From Raffaelea ambrosiae (Eukaryota > Ascomycota > Sordariomycetes > Ophiostomatales > Ophiostomataceae), in NCBI GenBank assembly GCA_002778195.1, contig PCDI01000004.1:2436418-2500417 (forward strand): DNA of 64,000 nucleotides. The letters run 5' to 3'. Every line of letters starts with the position of its first letter. Within the stretch, counting starts at the first letter, position 1. The notes under the pieces are model-generated. The model was not told where the DNA came from, searched no databases, and was given only the letters and a program-made list of their open reading frames with translations. This document shows, piece by piece, positions 10,650-21,020 of the stretch. Position numbers and translations under genes: made by a program.

Positions 10650-11447
10650 TCACTCGGCCTGCTTCCTCTTTGACTTGAGCTTGTCGGTCCCGTGCAGCCA
10701 GTCCATCCACCCAAACACGCCGTAGTTGAGGTTGAACTTCTCGTGGTGCAGATCGTGCATCTTGGCCGCATTGTCGAAAAAGTCGTAGCCGCTGTGGACC
10801 GTGCAGGTCTCCGCGAGCGTGAACGCCATGAACGCAAAGTTGGTCAGGACGTGGGCGTTGACCAGGACCGGCGGCAAGCCCACCGGCAGGACGTTGGCGA
10901 CAATGTGTTCCACCGGGTGGGCGTACTGGGCCGCCAGGCCGACGGGGGCCACGAACTTGTGGTGCGTCTTGTGGATGGTCTTGTACCAGCGCGGCTGGTG
11001 CAGGAAGCGGTGCGCGTAGTAGAACATGATCTCGCGGAGGGCGCAGCACACCAGCACGTCCTTGGCCACCTCGAGCGCCGACGGCAGGGCCGGGACGATG
11101 CGGATGCCCAGGGGCGACGGGTTGGGGTTGCGGTCGCCCGCGGCCACGGCCAGCGCCAGCGACATGCTCAGCGAGAGCACATTGTTGCGCAGGACAACCG
11201 CGGCGCAGTGGCGGATGTCGGCCGCGGTGGGCTGCTTGGGCGCCGGCTGCAGCTTGTGGCGCTGCGAGAAGTCCGGGGCCAGCCAATCCAGAGCCAGATA
11301 CAGCGCGGACGGCAGCCAAAAGGCCAGCACCTGGATGGCGGCGACACCGACGAGCTGGACTCGCTGGGGGCCGTATGTGGCCAGCAGTGCGGCCCAGGAC
11401 GCAGCGAAAGACGAGACGAAGGATTGCATGGCTGTTGTCATTGTCAT
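10650..11447 (-). CDS. Fatty acid hydroxylase / sterol desaturase superfamily membrane protein
   Basis: Single exon, 265 residues from the ATG at 11447; the frame stays open to 11522 but the upstream part has no membrane-protein character. Three histidine clusters that bind the di-iron centre are complete: H146-x3-H150 (HRFLH), H159-x2-H162H163 (HKTHH) and H231-x2-H234H235 (HDLHH). Hydrophobic stretches lie at about residues 30-55, 88-103 and 190-215. This is the arrangement of the ERG25/SUR2/ERG3 superfamily of O2-dependent ER hydroxylases and desaturases. It is short and does not look like ERG25 itself, so the substrate (sterol, sphingoid base or alkane) is unknown. A large antisense-looking frame in the same strand (10606-11712) is a frame shadow. 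Confidence 0.85.
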   Translation of the reverse strand: MTMTTAMQSFVSSFAASWAALLATYGPQRVQLVGVAAIQVLAFWLPSALYLALDWLAPDFSQRHKLQPAPKQPTAADIRHCAAVVLRNNVLSLSMSLALAVAAGDRNPNPSPLGIRIVPALPSALEVAKDVLVCCALREIMFYYAHRFLHQPRWYKTIHKTHHKFVAPVGLAAQYAHPVEHIVANVLPVGLPPVLVNAHVLTNFAFMAFTLAETCTVHSGYDFFDNAAKMHDLHHEKFNLNYGVFGWMDWLHGTDKLKSKRKQAE

Positions 11448-12359
11448 GGTCACTGAAATCGAGACCTGTGCTGAGCAGACATGGCGACAATTCAGAAGAA
11501 TTGCCAGGGGATGCTCTCGCAATTAAATGGAAATCAAGACAAGCTGACTGGGTCGTCGCTGGGGCCGTTGAGGGGCAAAGGGACCACATGTTCAGCCTCG
11601 GCAGTGTTTGAACCCCATGGGGAGGGGGTTCGGCCGATTTAGTACCTACCATTGCGTCATAGTAGATTGGAGCAGTGTCGAGAACAGGAATTCTGCAATA
11701 CGAAAACGACAACCAGTCTGCGTGGGCCTCGGCTTCCGGCAGTTATCGAAGTAACGTAAGTTTGAATAATAATAATAATAATAATAAACTTTAAAATTAA
11801 TAAAAGAAAAATTGAAAAGTCCAGGAATGCAGACCAACAAGAAATGATCAGTGTCCTCTTGACAGCCATCAACCAGCTGCCAAGCTGCCCGTCCAGTTCG
11901 TGAACCGGTGCATGCCTTGCAGGAAGTGTAACCAGCATCAAGTGCCGGCATGGCAGCTACCTGGCCGCAGACGTGGCTCTAACAGCGAGCTCTGTGCTAT
12001 TGTGTGGCCTTGTGTCACCATGCCCAACCTCACTTCCTATTCACCAACCTCAAACAATGGGAACCACAACATCAGACGAGGAAAAAAAAGCCGACACTTT
12101 TTGCTCTCATGCCTTTAAATACTTGTCGTAGTTTTAGAAATGCCTATGACTCTTCTCCTTCTCTCACAAACATCTTCCTCTTTCTCGTCGTCCTTTTTCC
12201 ACCCCAAAATCCCATAAACAACTTTACAAAACCATCACCACCTTGTGTGTTGCCCACTTTTGACTACTTACTTTGAATTCCACACTTAGTTTCTTGATCC
12301 CCTTGCGGAAAGCGCACAAAAATACAACAAAAGTCTGTTGCTCACAGCCCACTCTCGCC
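11448..12359. other. Divergent intergenic region
   Basis: Shared upstream region of the hydroxylase (minus) and the secreted protein (plus). It contains an AAT microsatellite and surrounding A/T-rich sequence; no gene seen. Confidence 0.6.
11765..11786. repeat. AAT microsatellite
   Basis: About seven AAT units in an A/T-rich patch between divergent genes. Confidence 0.8.
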
Positions 12360-12998
12360 ATGAAGCCCACGAACATCCTCCTCACCATACTCGCCGCAGT
12401 CCACGGACAACAGGCTGCCTCTGCCTCGGAGCAGCAACATTGGACTTCGCCCGCCACCGAGACTGCCCCGACACCACACTATTCCCACACCTACACGGTC
12501 AGTGCGTCGTACGGCCCGGTCGCCATGCCCGTCGGCGGCGACTGCGAAGGCTACGAGGGCCAGTGGAACTGCCTCACGACCAGCTGGCAGCGGTGCGCCT
12601 CCGGCCGCTGGAGCGTCGTCATGCCCGTCGCCGAGGGCACCATGTGCCAGCCGGTCGGCCGCAGCTACGACTTCCAGCTGGTGAGCACCGACGCGAGTCC
12701 CTTGGCCACGACGGCGGCGACCACGATCACGCCGCAGACCGCCGCCACACCCTCGGTCCAGCCCGGCGGGGGGAGCAGCAGTAGCAGCAGCAGCAGCGGC
12801 GGCGGCGGCGCCTACGCTTCGAGCGCGACAACGACCAGTGGGGGCGGCATGCGGGGCACGAACAACGGCTTCATTGGCGGAACGGCGGCGGCGGGGACAG
12901 GACTGGCCATGGCACAGCGACACAATGGCGGCGTGTCCGTCGTCTTGGTTGGAGGCGTGGGCATGATGGCCGTGGTATTTGCGCGGCTGTTGATCTGA
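12360..12998 (+). CDS. Secreted, GPI-anchored protein with a CBM19-like cysteine motif
   Basis: Single exon, 212 residues from the ATG at 12360, chosen because it starts directly with a secretion signal (MKPTNILLTILAAVHGQQAA). A central cysteine module has the pattern C-x6-W-x-C, then WQRCASGRWSVVMPV and a further Cys; this resembles chitin-binding CBM19-type modules found beside fungal chitinases and in cell-wall proteins. A Thr/Ser/Gly-rich linker follows, with a run of eight serines. The C-terminus ends in a hydrophobic tail preceded by a small-residue region, as expected for a GPI-anchor signal. Likely location: plasma membrane or cell wall. The CBM19 assignment is by motif resemblance only. 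Confidence 0.75.
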   Translation: MKPTNILLTILAAVHGQQAASASEQQHWTSPATETAPTPHYSHTYTVSASYGPVAMPVGGDCEGYEGQWNCLTTSWQRCASGRWSVVMPVAEGTMCQPVGRSYDFQLVSTDASPLATTAATTITPQTAATPSVQPGGGSSSSSSSSGGGGAYASSATTTSGGGMRGTNNGFIGGTAAAGTGLAMAQRHNGGVSVVLVGGVGMMAVVFARLLI

Positions 12999-13269
12999 AG
13001 AGAGGAGAAAAACGGAAAGTGGACGATGGGGGGAGGAACATCTGCCCCGGCACGAGGACGTCTGGGCTATGAATGAATGATCAGATACCACAGACTGAAG
13101 CGAGAGAAATGATTTAATGTTTAGCAAGTATCGTACGCCAAAGCGTTGTTGATCTAGTACTAAAATCCTGTGTGCATAGGCTGCATCATTTGTTCCACTA
13201 TCCCTATTTACAAGCATCTCGCAGCCTGGAAGTACAGGATATAACCCACGATGGTTCCTGCCTCTCCTG

Positions 13270-13380
13270 CTACTCCTGCTGCTCCTGCTGTTCCCTCTGT
13301 TCCCGTTGTCCCTGTTGTTCCTGTTGTCCCTGTTGTCCCTGTTGTTCCTGTTGTCCCTGTTGTTCCTGCTGCTCCTTGTG
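13270..13380. repeat. Coding 9-base minisatellite (EQQ/GQQ)
   Basis: Units of TGTTGTCCC and TGTTGTTCC (plus strand) repeat about ten times inside the 3' end of the F-box gene and are in frame, giving Gln-Gln-Gly/Glu triplets. Confidence 0.85.
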
Positions 13381-15039
13381 TTTTCTCCTCTCCAAGAATC
13401 TCGGCAACGTGGACTTTGCAAATACCTCGATCCGCTCCTCCAGCAGGTCGCCCCGGTGGCGGTCCCGCTGCATGCTCCGAAAGAGGTTCTTGGTGTCGTC
13501 GCTCAGGGGCCAGTCGTCCACCCACAAGAGCCTCCACCGCGTCGGGTCTTTCTGAAAGAGCGGGTTGAAGACGCCGTGGTCCGTCGCCTGGGCGCCGGGC
13601 GCAAAGAAGTAGACGCCCTGCAGATACGGGTGGTGTGTGCGGGTCTGCGGAGAGTAGACAAGCGACTGCACGTCCCACAAGGCTGCCTCCAGCCTGGGCA
13701 TCTGCACACAGGCCTGCGCAAAGGCCCGCACCAGCGGCGCGAGTCGCACCTCGTCCGGCACTGTGCGCAGGATGTTCCGAGGCGCCGTCGCAGACGTCGC
13801 CCTGTTGAGATCGGCCCTGTATTGGGCCGTGGACTGGTCGTCTGGATCGCCATGGCCGTATCCCGGGGGCATGACCGTCGGAGACGCACGGACCAGTGGC
13901 ATGGAAGCACCAGCAGCAGGAGCAGCTGGACCACCACCATCAGGCACAGAAAAGTACCACTCTCCGTTGGGACTGGTGGTGCACAGCTTGACAGACAAGC
14001 TGCGCAAGTTCTGCCAAATGGGCGGGGCGATGCTGGGCTGTGTACGAGGGCGGGGCCCCTCAAAGAGGGAAATATCCAGCGTGCCATACACGTGCAGATG
14101 CTCCAGGGATGGGTGGTAGGCTGTGGCTTCGTGGATGGCTGTGCTGACGGGGTCCCGCTCCCGGCCCGGGGGCCGCAGGTCGGCCGGGCGCCATGCATGG
14201 TTGGAGGGCTCCTTGTGGTGCAGGCAGATGGACAGCGCGGACAGCGACGCGGCCGCCGGGAGCACCTCGGGGAGCCGCTCGGCGAAGGCGTGGCGCTGCT
14301 GGCAGCGGAGTGCGGGATAGCCGATCTCGTGGTCGGCAATGTGCCACAGGGCATGGCGCAGGCGCGGCAGCTTGGCCGCGATGTCCAGAGGGGACCGGTA
14401 GCTCAGCTTGCGCTGCCTGGCGCCGAACTCCGCCGTGTGCAAGCCGCCGATAGCGGGGACCACGGGCAAGGTGTCGGGCTCCAGCAACTGCAGATACGAA
14501 TATCGAAAGCGCTCGCGGTGCGTGCCTGGCGGGCGGTGATCGGTCGGGGAGAACACGGCGACGATAGACAGCGTGAGCGCACCAGGAGCGACGCAGTCGT
14601 CGCCACCGCCGCCACCACACCAAGCAGCAAGAATATGGAAAAGTCCCCGAATGGCAGCCGTGAAACACTGGTCGTTGGCCAGCCGGTCGGCCTCGCGTTC
14701 ATACGGATCCCCGGCCTCGTGCACGCACCACTCGGGCAGGACAAGGCAGTAGTGGATTGTACGCAGATGGCCCCGACGACGACTGCTGCGCAGAAGATCC
14801 CGGAAAGCATCCAGTTCTGTGCTTTTCAAGAGGAGCCGACGGAACGTCTGCCTCTCAGCGGCTAGCTGCCATTGCCGCGAGACAGCAGCGAGGACTGGCA
14901 GCCCGGTCGAGCGGGGTGCATAGTTGCAGCCATCCGCGAGCACAGGAGAAGCGGACTGGATTTTGTTCTGCCTATCCTCCTCGGACTCGGCGAATAGATC
15001 GGCTATCTGGTCGTATATTTCTTGAGGTAGGCTGTTCAT
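13270..15039 (-). CDS. F-box-like protein with Gln/Glu repeat tail
   Basis: Single exon, 589 residues from the ATG at 15039; the 24 upstream codons are Ser-rich leader. The N-terminus MNSLPQEIYDQIADLF has the L-P-x-E-I opening of fungal F-box proteins, followed by a leucine-rich helical body without recognisable LRR or WD repeats. F-box proteins of this kind recruit substrates to SCF ubiquitin ligases through Skp1; the substrate is unknown. The last 37 codons are repeated EQQ/GQQ triplets encoded by a 9-base minisatellite, so tail length probably varies between strains. Coding sequence is GC-rich like the neighbours. Confidence 0.65.
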   Translation of the reverse strand: MNSLPQEIYDQIADLFAESEEDRQNKIQSASPVLADGCNYAPRSTGLPVLAAVSRQWQLAAERQTFRRLLLKSTELDAFRDLLRSSRRRGHLRTIHYCLVLPEWCVHEAGDPYEREADRLANDQCFTAAIRGLFHILAAWCGGGGGDDCVAPGALTLSIVAVFSPTDHRPPGTHRERFRYSYLQLLEPDTLPVVPAIGGLHTAEFGARQRKLSYRSPLDIAAKLPRLRHALWHIADHEIGYPALRCQQRHAFAERLPEVLPAAASLSALSICLHHKEPSNHAWRPADLRPPGRERDPVSTAIHEATAYHPSLEHLHVYGTLDISLFEGPRPRTQPSIAPPIWQNLRSLSVKLCTTSPNGEWYFSVPDGGGPAAPAAGASMPLVRASPTVMPPGYGHGDPDDQSTAQYRADLNRATSATAPRNILRTVPDEVRLAPLVRAFAQACVQMPRLEAALWDVQSLVYSPQTRTHHPYLQGVYFFAPGAQATDHGVFNPLFQKDPTRWRLLWVDDWPLSDDTKNLFRSMQRDRHRGDLLEERIEVFAKSTLPRFLERRKHKEQQEQQGQQEQQGQQGQQEQQGQREQREQQEQQE

Positions 15040-16019
15040 GATGGAATGGATGTGTAGTGGAGAGGAAAAAGAAGAGGATGAGGGGGAGGAACACCAAGAG
15101 ACAGAAGACAAAGAAGAAAAAGAAACGTCACCAGAATCACAGCTTCCTTACAAGAGACCACCAGAGGAGGGAGTCTTCATACATCTTCTTCACCCCTGTC
15201 CTGTGACCACAAAGAGACGACAAAGAGGCGCGCGGCAACCGTGGGGGCCGTTCTGTCCCCCCTCAACATTTGGTGATGCTGGCCACCATTGGTCATTTGC
15301 GATTGCTCCTGTCAAAGGACCCGTCCAGTGTGGCTTCTTTGCCTTGGCTTTCTTTTCTTTTTGACAGCCATCTAGCCAGCCTTGCGACGCGAGTTTACAG
15401 CTGGGATAGAAACCAATGCCTGTAATCAATGCCGTCCAACCGGGTCGTTGAGTGGCTTCTCGAGTACAGTAGCCGCCCACCAAAGGTCTGCGTCCGGAAC
15501 TATCAAAGGTGGAATGCACAGTCTGTTGGTGACCCAGGCGGCCAACACCCCCCCCCTTCTCATAAGCGCGACCAGGCTGCCGCCGTTCCCAAAGTCAACG
15601 CCCCTTAATGCCCCCCAAATCCGCCATGAGCACGTGATATTTCCCATACACGAAAAAAAAAAAACTTTGGCATTGAAATCTCATTCGCGGGGTCCAGAGA
15701 CATGTGATAGGCCGGATTGACCCAGTGTCCGTGCAGCTGAATAGACAGGGAAATATCCAGACTAGAAGGAGGATTGGTATACTCGATACAAGAAGAACGT
15801 CAATCTTTCCAACTTGGGGGTTGGACATGCGGCGTAATAGATGGCTGAACTTCAGACAAAAGATTCCGGAGTCTAAAACTAAATGAAAATTCTGCACGAT
15901 CTGGCAGGGGTTGTAAGCAGGGCATTCTTTGATCTCCCCCTTACAAAAGCCGCGAAGGAAGAATCACTGCGCGGGAAAGCGCGTGTGGAAGCCACAGCAG
16001 TGAGCAATCAGCAACGCGG
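15040..16019. other. Intergenic region
   Basis: Lies upstream of the F-box gene and downstream of the chitinase (both minus strand). It has an A/G-rich patch right before the F-box start; no gene recognised. Confidence 0.6.
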
Positions 16020-19000
16020 CTACTTCTGGCTCGTGGGCGAGATGGTCGGCAGGCTGTCTTTCACTGCTTGCCCCGACTGGGGGCTGGTCGGTGTCGCTGT
16101 ATCGGCCGACGTCACTGTCGCGGCCATCGCAGGCAAGGACGCGGGCGTCCTGGAATCCCGCATTTCCCAGCTGTCCAGCTCGTCGCCCACGTGCCCGACG
16201 TTCACCATGTCTTTGTCCGAGAAACACAGAATATCTCCCGTCGCTGCATCGGCATACGGTTGCAGGCCGGCTTCGCAAGCCGGAGCACGCGCATCTCCCG
16301 TGCGGCTTGGATCGACGGGCTCCGAACCGTTGCCCGCCCCGCGCGTCTGTCGGACGACTGTGTCGCGTTTCATGAAACGGGAGCTATTGACGTCGGTCGG
16401 GCGCGTTCCGTCTACCGGCTTTTTGTAGTTTTGTTGCGGCCAGCCGTACATGGTAAAAATCCTGGTCTGTTGTTAGTTCTATCCAGGTGCGCCCAAAAAA
16501 AGTTTGTGGGCGGCTCGTCTGGCTTACGGATCATTGGTCATGGCTCTGAAGCCCTGATCGGTTATCGCAATGGTCTCCCCGTTGGTCGCGTAGGTTTCTG
16601 GATGTCCGGTTTAGCTCGTCTCCTCGCTCGTGTTCCCCGCCGTCGTCACACTTGTCTCGCCTTACCATAGCAGAGAGAACCGGCTGTCTGGGAGTCCCAC
16701 TGGAAGAACAGGTGCACGAGTTAGCGGCCCTTGTCTGCAGCTACTAGTTGATCTGCCGAAGAAGAGAAGGAACTGCTTACCCCATATTTTTGAATAAAAT
16801 GCGGGCTCGCACTGGCTGCCGTTCGACGCGGATCGCCCGCCGTCGGGGCTCCAAATTTCCAAGTGATGGGTGGGCCATCGTCTTTGGAGTTGCACGAATC
16901 GTGGCGGAACGTGCTGCACGGCTTCCACTCAGCATTTGTCCAGGCCTGAAAATCTAGACCCTGCCGACCATTGGCAGGTCCGTTCACCAGACGGACAAAC
17001 TGCGGGTTGGGTTTGCGTGCTTCTTCGAGGGACCCCATGGGAAATTCATCCGCTTGGCAACGTGCCTGTCCGTGGACAGAAGTTTGCGCCAGCTTTTGAT
17101 AGGACGCTCTTTGTTTTTTCCAATCGGTCATCGAGTAGTGTTTTGACGCGCCACGACCTGTTTGCATTGCACATCGAGAAAAAGAAAAAAAAGTGGTATC
17201 AAGGTCAGTCAATCGTCGAAAAGCGTCGGTCGTATCAAGGTTTCTTCGCATTCCACACTAACCTTGATAGTGGAACACAGTCGCTCCATGCAGACCTTTG
17301 TCTATAGCCCATTTTTGGTTATCGCAGATCTAGGAGCAAAAAAGTCAACAGGTAGACTCAGTACCATAGATGTCTCGAGGGTTGTTGTTTGATTTTGTGG
17401 GGGGGGGGGGAATTGTATCAAGCATACCTCATCAAAAGACGTCCCACTTGATCCTCCCACGTTGTATTGGCAGGTATAGGTCACTGAACAATCGCAGTTC
17501 GTATTTTTTGTGGACTGTGTGAACTCAAGTTTCGGCCACCTGAATGCATCTCTGTCAGAAGGAAAGGGGGAGGGAAAGTGACCGTATCAGCTAGACATGA
17601 GCAGAACCAACTTACTGGCCATAGATCTTGACAGGCGATACTGGCTCTCCAACAACCACTTGCTTTGGTTGCTGCTTGGAAGGCGGTGCCTGCTGTGTAC
17701 TGCCAGTGCCAGAGGCGATGTATCCAATGGCTGCGCCAACTGCTGCACATGCAGCAACTTGAGCTGGCGCCGCAGAAAGAGATATGCCAAATGTAAAGAT
17801 AGCCAAAAATGCATCTACCAGCGTCGCTAATGTAGCACAGGCGACCGAGCCAGTCACAGCACCGACAGCGCCTCCCTTTGTTGAACGCTTCTCCCAAGGG
17901 ACAACGAGGCCACGCTTAGTCAGTCCATTTTGGCCGTACAGCACGAGATCGCCCGTATTTGTTTTCGACGATGGGACGAATCCGGCGCAGCAGAATGCCT
18001 GGAAACCTCCGTTGCACGTCTGGTCTTCGTATACATTCATTCTGGGAATGCTGTCGTGGTGATTGGCTTGCCAGGTCAGTTTTCTTTGATTGTAAAAAGA
18101 AAAAAAAAAGAAAAAAGGAAGAAAAAGACAAAACTGAATAACATACTGTTTCTAGCAATGATGGTCGCGGAAGTATCGTTGCAGGATGGTGTGCAGGGCA
18201 GCCCAACCCCACGCCAGCCCTCCCATTGACAAGTTCCCAACGTCGTGCCCGGTGCGCAACACAGCGTTTGCACGTCATCGCCAGAGCAGGAAGAGTCCCG
18301 TGAGATGCCGGCTATCTGACCTTGGGAGTACGTTGCTTCAAAGTAGCCCTGTTCAGAAACGTCAATCGACGGAGTTACAAAGAGTGTGCATGTGTGAGGA
18401 GGGCAAGCATACTGTAGTGCAGTCCTGACTGCGTGAAGCCGTTAGCGCTTGTTTGAACGGAGATCAGCCAGTTACTCATGGTTGTCTACTCACCCACAGA
18501 GCGTCCAATAGCATGAACTGGCAATGTCGGCTGCGAGCTGTCCATCGGCCATTTGCGATTTGATTTCCTCCGCTTCCTGTTCGGAGACGCCATTGGCACT
18601 GCCGATCCCTAGCAAGTCGTTCAGAGACGACCCGTTGGAATCATCCTGATCTAGCGACCAAATCATCGTGCCGCCGAGACAGAGCTCGTTTGCGCGAGTA
18701 ACCTTCAACTGCATGGTTTCTCCATCGTCGAAGCTCACCCATTGATTGGAGTCCCAGGTAATCCTGCCGGTCAGCATGTTGTGTACACTGGACTAGATTG
18801 AAAAGAGAGAAAAAAAAAAGGAAGAAAAAAAGGAAAAAAAAAAAAAAAATCAAAATCAAACAGACTAAAATCAAAGCCTTACCATTTGACAGCCGCTTCT
18901 TCGTCGTAACCTTGCTGTGTCCCACCGGCGGCAATGACGGCGTTGATCTCGGCTGCGGAGAGCGTACCTGCACTCGCGGTACAGGAGCCGGCATTGCCAC

Positions 19001-20537
19001 CCTCGGCGAACATGCACACGCCATTGGGCTCTGTGCAGCTAGAATCCGAAAGGGTAAAGGATCGGCCATACCAGCCGAGACCGAGGACGACCTTGTCTGG
19101 CGAGACGCCGGCACGCCACAGAAGATCGAGACCCTCGGAAATCTCTGTCCAGTTGGTATGGGGCCGGACATAGGGGCCGGTGAACTTGTTCGTGGAATCC
19201 CAGACGCCGTGAATGTCGTAGCTCATGAAATTGAACCAATCGACGTAGTTCTGCATGGAGTTGACGTCGAACCCCTGCAGGTACCAGTAGGAAGACGGAA
19301 GTGTGACGCTGATTCCTAGATCGAGGGGCTGGTTTCAGAACGACAAAGTCCATATATATATTTTGACACGAATTCATGATCCGACGCAGTGCACGACGAC
19401 GTACCGTATCGGGACCCAAACGCTTCTCTGAGCTCCAGCAGAAAGGTGACAAAATTGGCCGTGTCGGCAGCGACACCGCCGCGGTCCGAGGCAGCCGGGT
19501 ACTCCCAGTCGATGTCGACACCGTCAAAGTTGTACGTCTTGATAAACTGGCCGAGCGACTGGATAAAGGCTTGGCGGTTCGCGGCCGAGCTGACCATGTC
19601 GCTAAAGGCCGTCCGTGTGTCCGGCGCGTTGCCCGCGTCGTTGAAGCTCCAGCCGCCCACACTGATAAAGCACTGCAGCGACGCCCGCTTCTGCTTCAGG
19701 GCCGTGAAGCGGCTGTACAGCTGCGGATCGCCGCTGTCCATGGGCAGCATCTGGAAGGACGTCGGGTCGAAAAAGGCAAAGGCAAAGTTGATGTGCGTCA
19801 TGCTGGTGACGTCGAGGTCTTCCGGCGTGCGGACATCGCAGGGTCGCTGCGTGGCCCAGCTCTCGTAGTACCCAATCGTGCGCTGAGACGTGCTGTCGCC
19901 CGCACACGAGGGCTCGCTCACCGAGCCGCAGCCGCCGTAGCCCTCCTGGCACCCCGTGCCGCAGAAATCCGACGTGGAGCCACAGAAGCCGTACTGCGAG
20001 CAGCACACGTTCAAGGGACATGTGGCATTGTCGGGGTCGGCATATTGCCCGCAGGGGGCCTTGGCATCGCAGTTGGAGATGCAGACGTCTGCTGCACAGC
20101 TGCTGGGGGCATAGCTACACACGCCAGTGTTGCTACAGCAGGCTCCATTGGTACAAGGGGTTCCGGGGGCACTGTTGTATTGTTTCCACTGTTAAACGTC
20201 TTGTGTCCGCTGCAGTGACGGCAACACGTAGGGAAACACAAACATAGAAACAGACCACCTACCATGTACCCGTTGGCAATGTCGTGGAGTCACGTCTTCC
20301 TAGTTGGTGGGCTTCGGACAAGAGTGCCTTGACAAGCGGGTTGGCCGTCTTGCCTGTGACATTGCGGAAGACTGGGGTTTTTCTTGAATAGGCCTCGAAA
20401 AGGGGCTTGTAGAGGGCCGATCCATTGGCGACTGGCGTAGAAGAAGAGTTGGCGTCGTGATTAGTGAGTTCACACAAGCCCGGAGACGCTGCCACGGCAA
20501 GGTATACGATAGTGAGCTTCAGCACGCCACGCATCAT
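16020..20537 (-). CDS. Subgroup C (killer-toxin-like) GH18 chitinase, multi-exon
   Basis: I reconstruct 13 exons: 20263-20537, 19405-20171, 18883-19315, 18494-18763, 18413-18428, 18147-18348, about 17616-18041, 17428-17551, 17263-17329, 16781-17157, 16666-16699, 16528-16597 and 16020-16461, about 1168 residues. Order: signal peptide; cysteine-rich segment; chitin-binding type 1 module (CCSQYGFCG); GH18 barrel with the catalytic motif DGVDIDWEYP (acid E315). A long C-terminal region follows with further Cys-rich modules, an Ala/Gly-rich hydrophobic stretch (about 17705-17880), and conserved-looking blocks such as ICDNQKWAIDKG and RLVNGPANG. This layout matches fungal subgroup C-II chitinases related to the chitinase subunit of yeast killer toxin. 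No LysM is seen in this protein. The exon 6/7 join is ambiguous: GTATGT or GTTATT donor. It is divergent from a LysM gene, so joint chitin handling is likely. Substrate is inferred from family. Confidence 0.9.
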
Positions 20538-21020
20538 GGCTTGCTGCTTCGAGGCCAGAACAAAAGACTTGAGAGTGGTACAGCAGGAGCTTCCAAAACT
20601 GTGCTTTGGCCGAACTTACCAGGTCAGGTTTCACGGACCAGGCCGTTAAATAAGGTCTAATCACGAGGCGGCATGCGTGGGCACGACACTTCAATTCCAG
20701 TTGCAACGGGTGAGCATTCCGCTACAACCGAGTCTTTCATCTCATATTTAGCGTACGCATGTTCCTTCCTCATTGGGACTAATCTGGCACATCTCTGCAA
20801 GTATGGTTCGACGGTGCGGCCCAGAATCCATGGAGAGGAAGAACGGTACAATGCTCGAAGTATTTCATGTCGTAGCTCAAGCTAACGTAACAATCCCGGC
20901 CCTTGCAAAACGGCGTCGAGGATCTGCTTCCCTGACATCGCCAGACTCTTCTGCTGTCTCACGGCCTCAAAAGCTGCGGCTTTCTGCCTACTGCCAATTC
21001 CGTCTTCTCAACTCACAATC
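20538..21020. promoter_or_regulatory. Shared divergent promoter of chitinase and LysM genes
   Basis: These 483 bases separate the start codons of two divergently transcribed chitin-related genes. A TATA-like TTATTTAA (minus strand, 20646-20653) lies about 110 bases upstream of the chitinase ATG. No other known operator stands out by eye. Confidence 0.6.

Noticed and set aside
13270..13380. CRISPR-like spacing in the 9-base repeats
   Set aside because: Units are contiguous with no spacers, in frame, and the organism is a fungus.
13306..14865. 519-codon plus-strand open frame opposite the F-box gene
   Set aside because: Antisense shadow; starts inside the minisatellite and has no recognisable domain.
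16020..20537. Complete killer-toxin gene
   Set aside because: Only the chitinase-type part and related cysteine blocks are visible; this is a common fungal subgroup C chitinase architecture, and no toxic tRNase-type subunit is seen.
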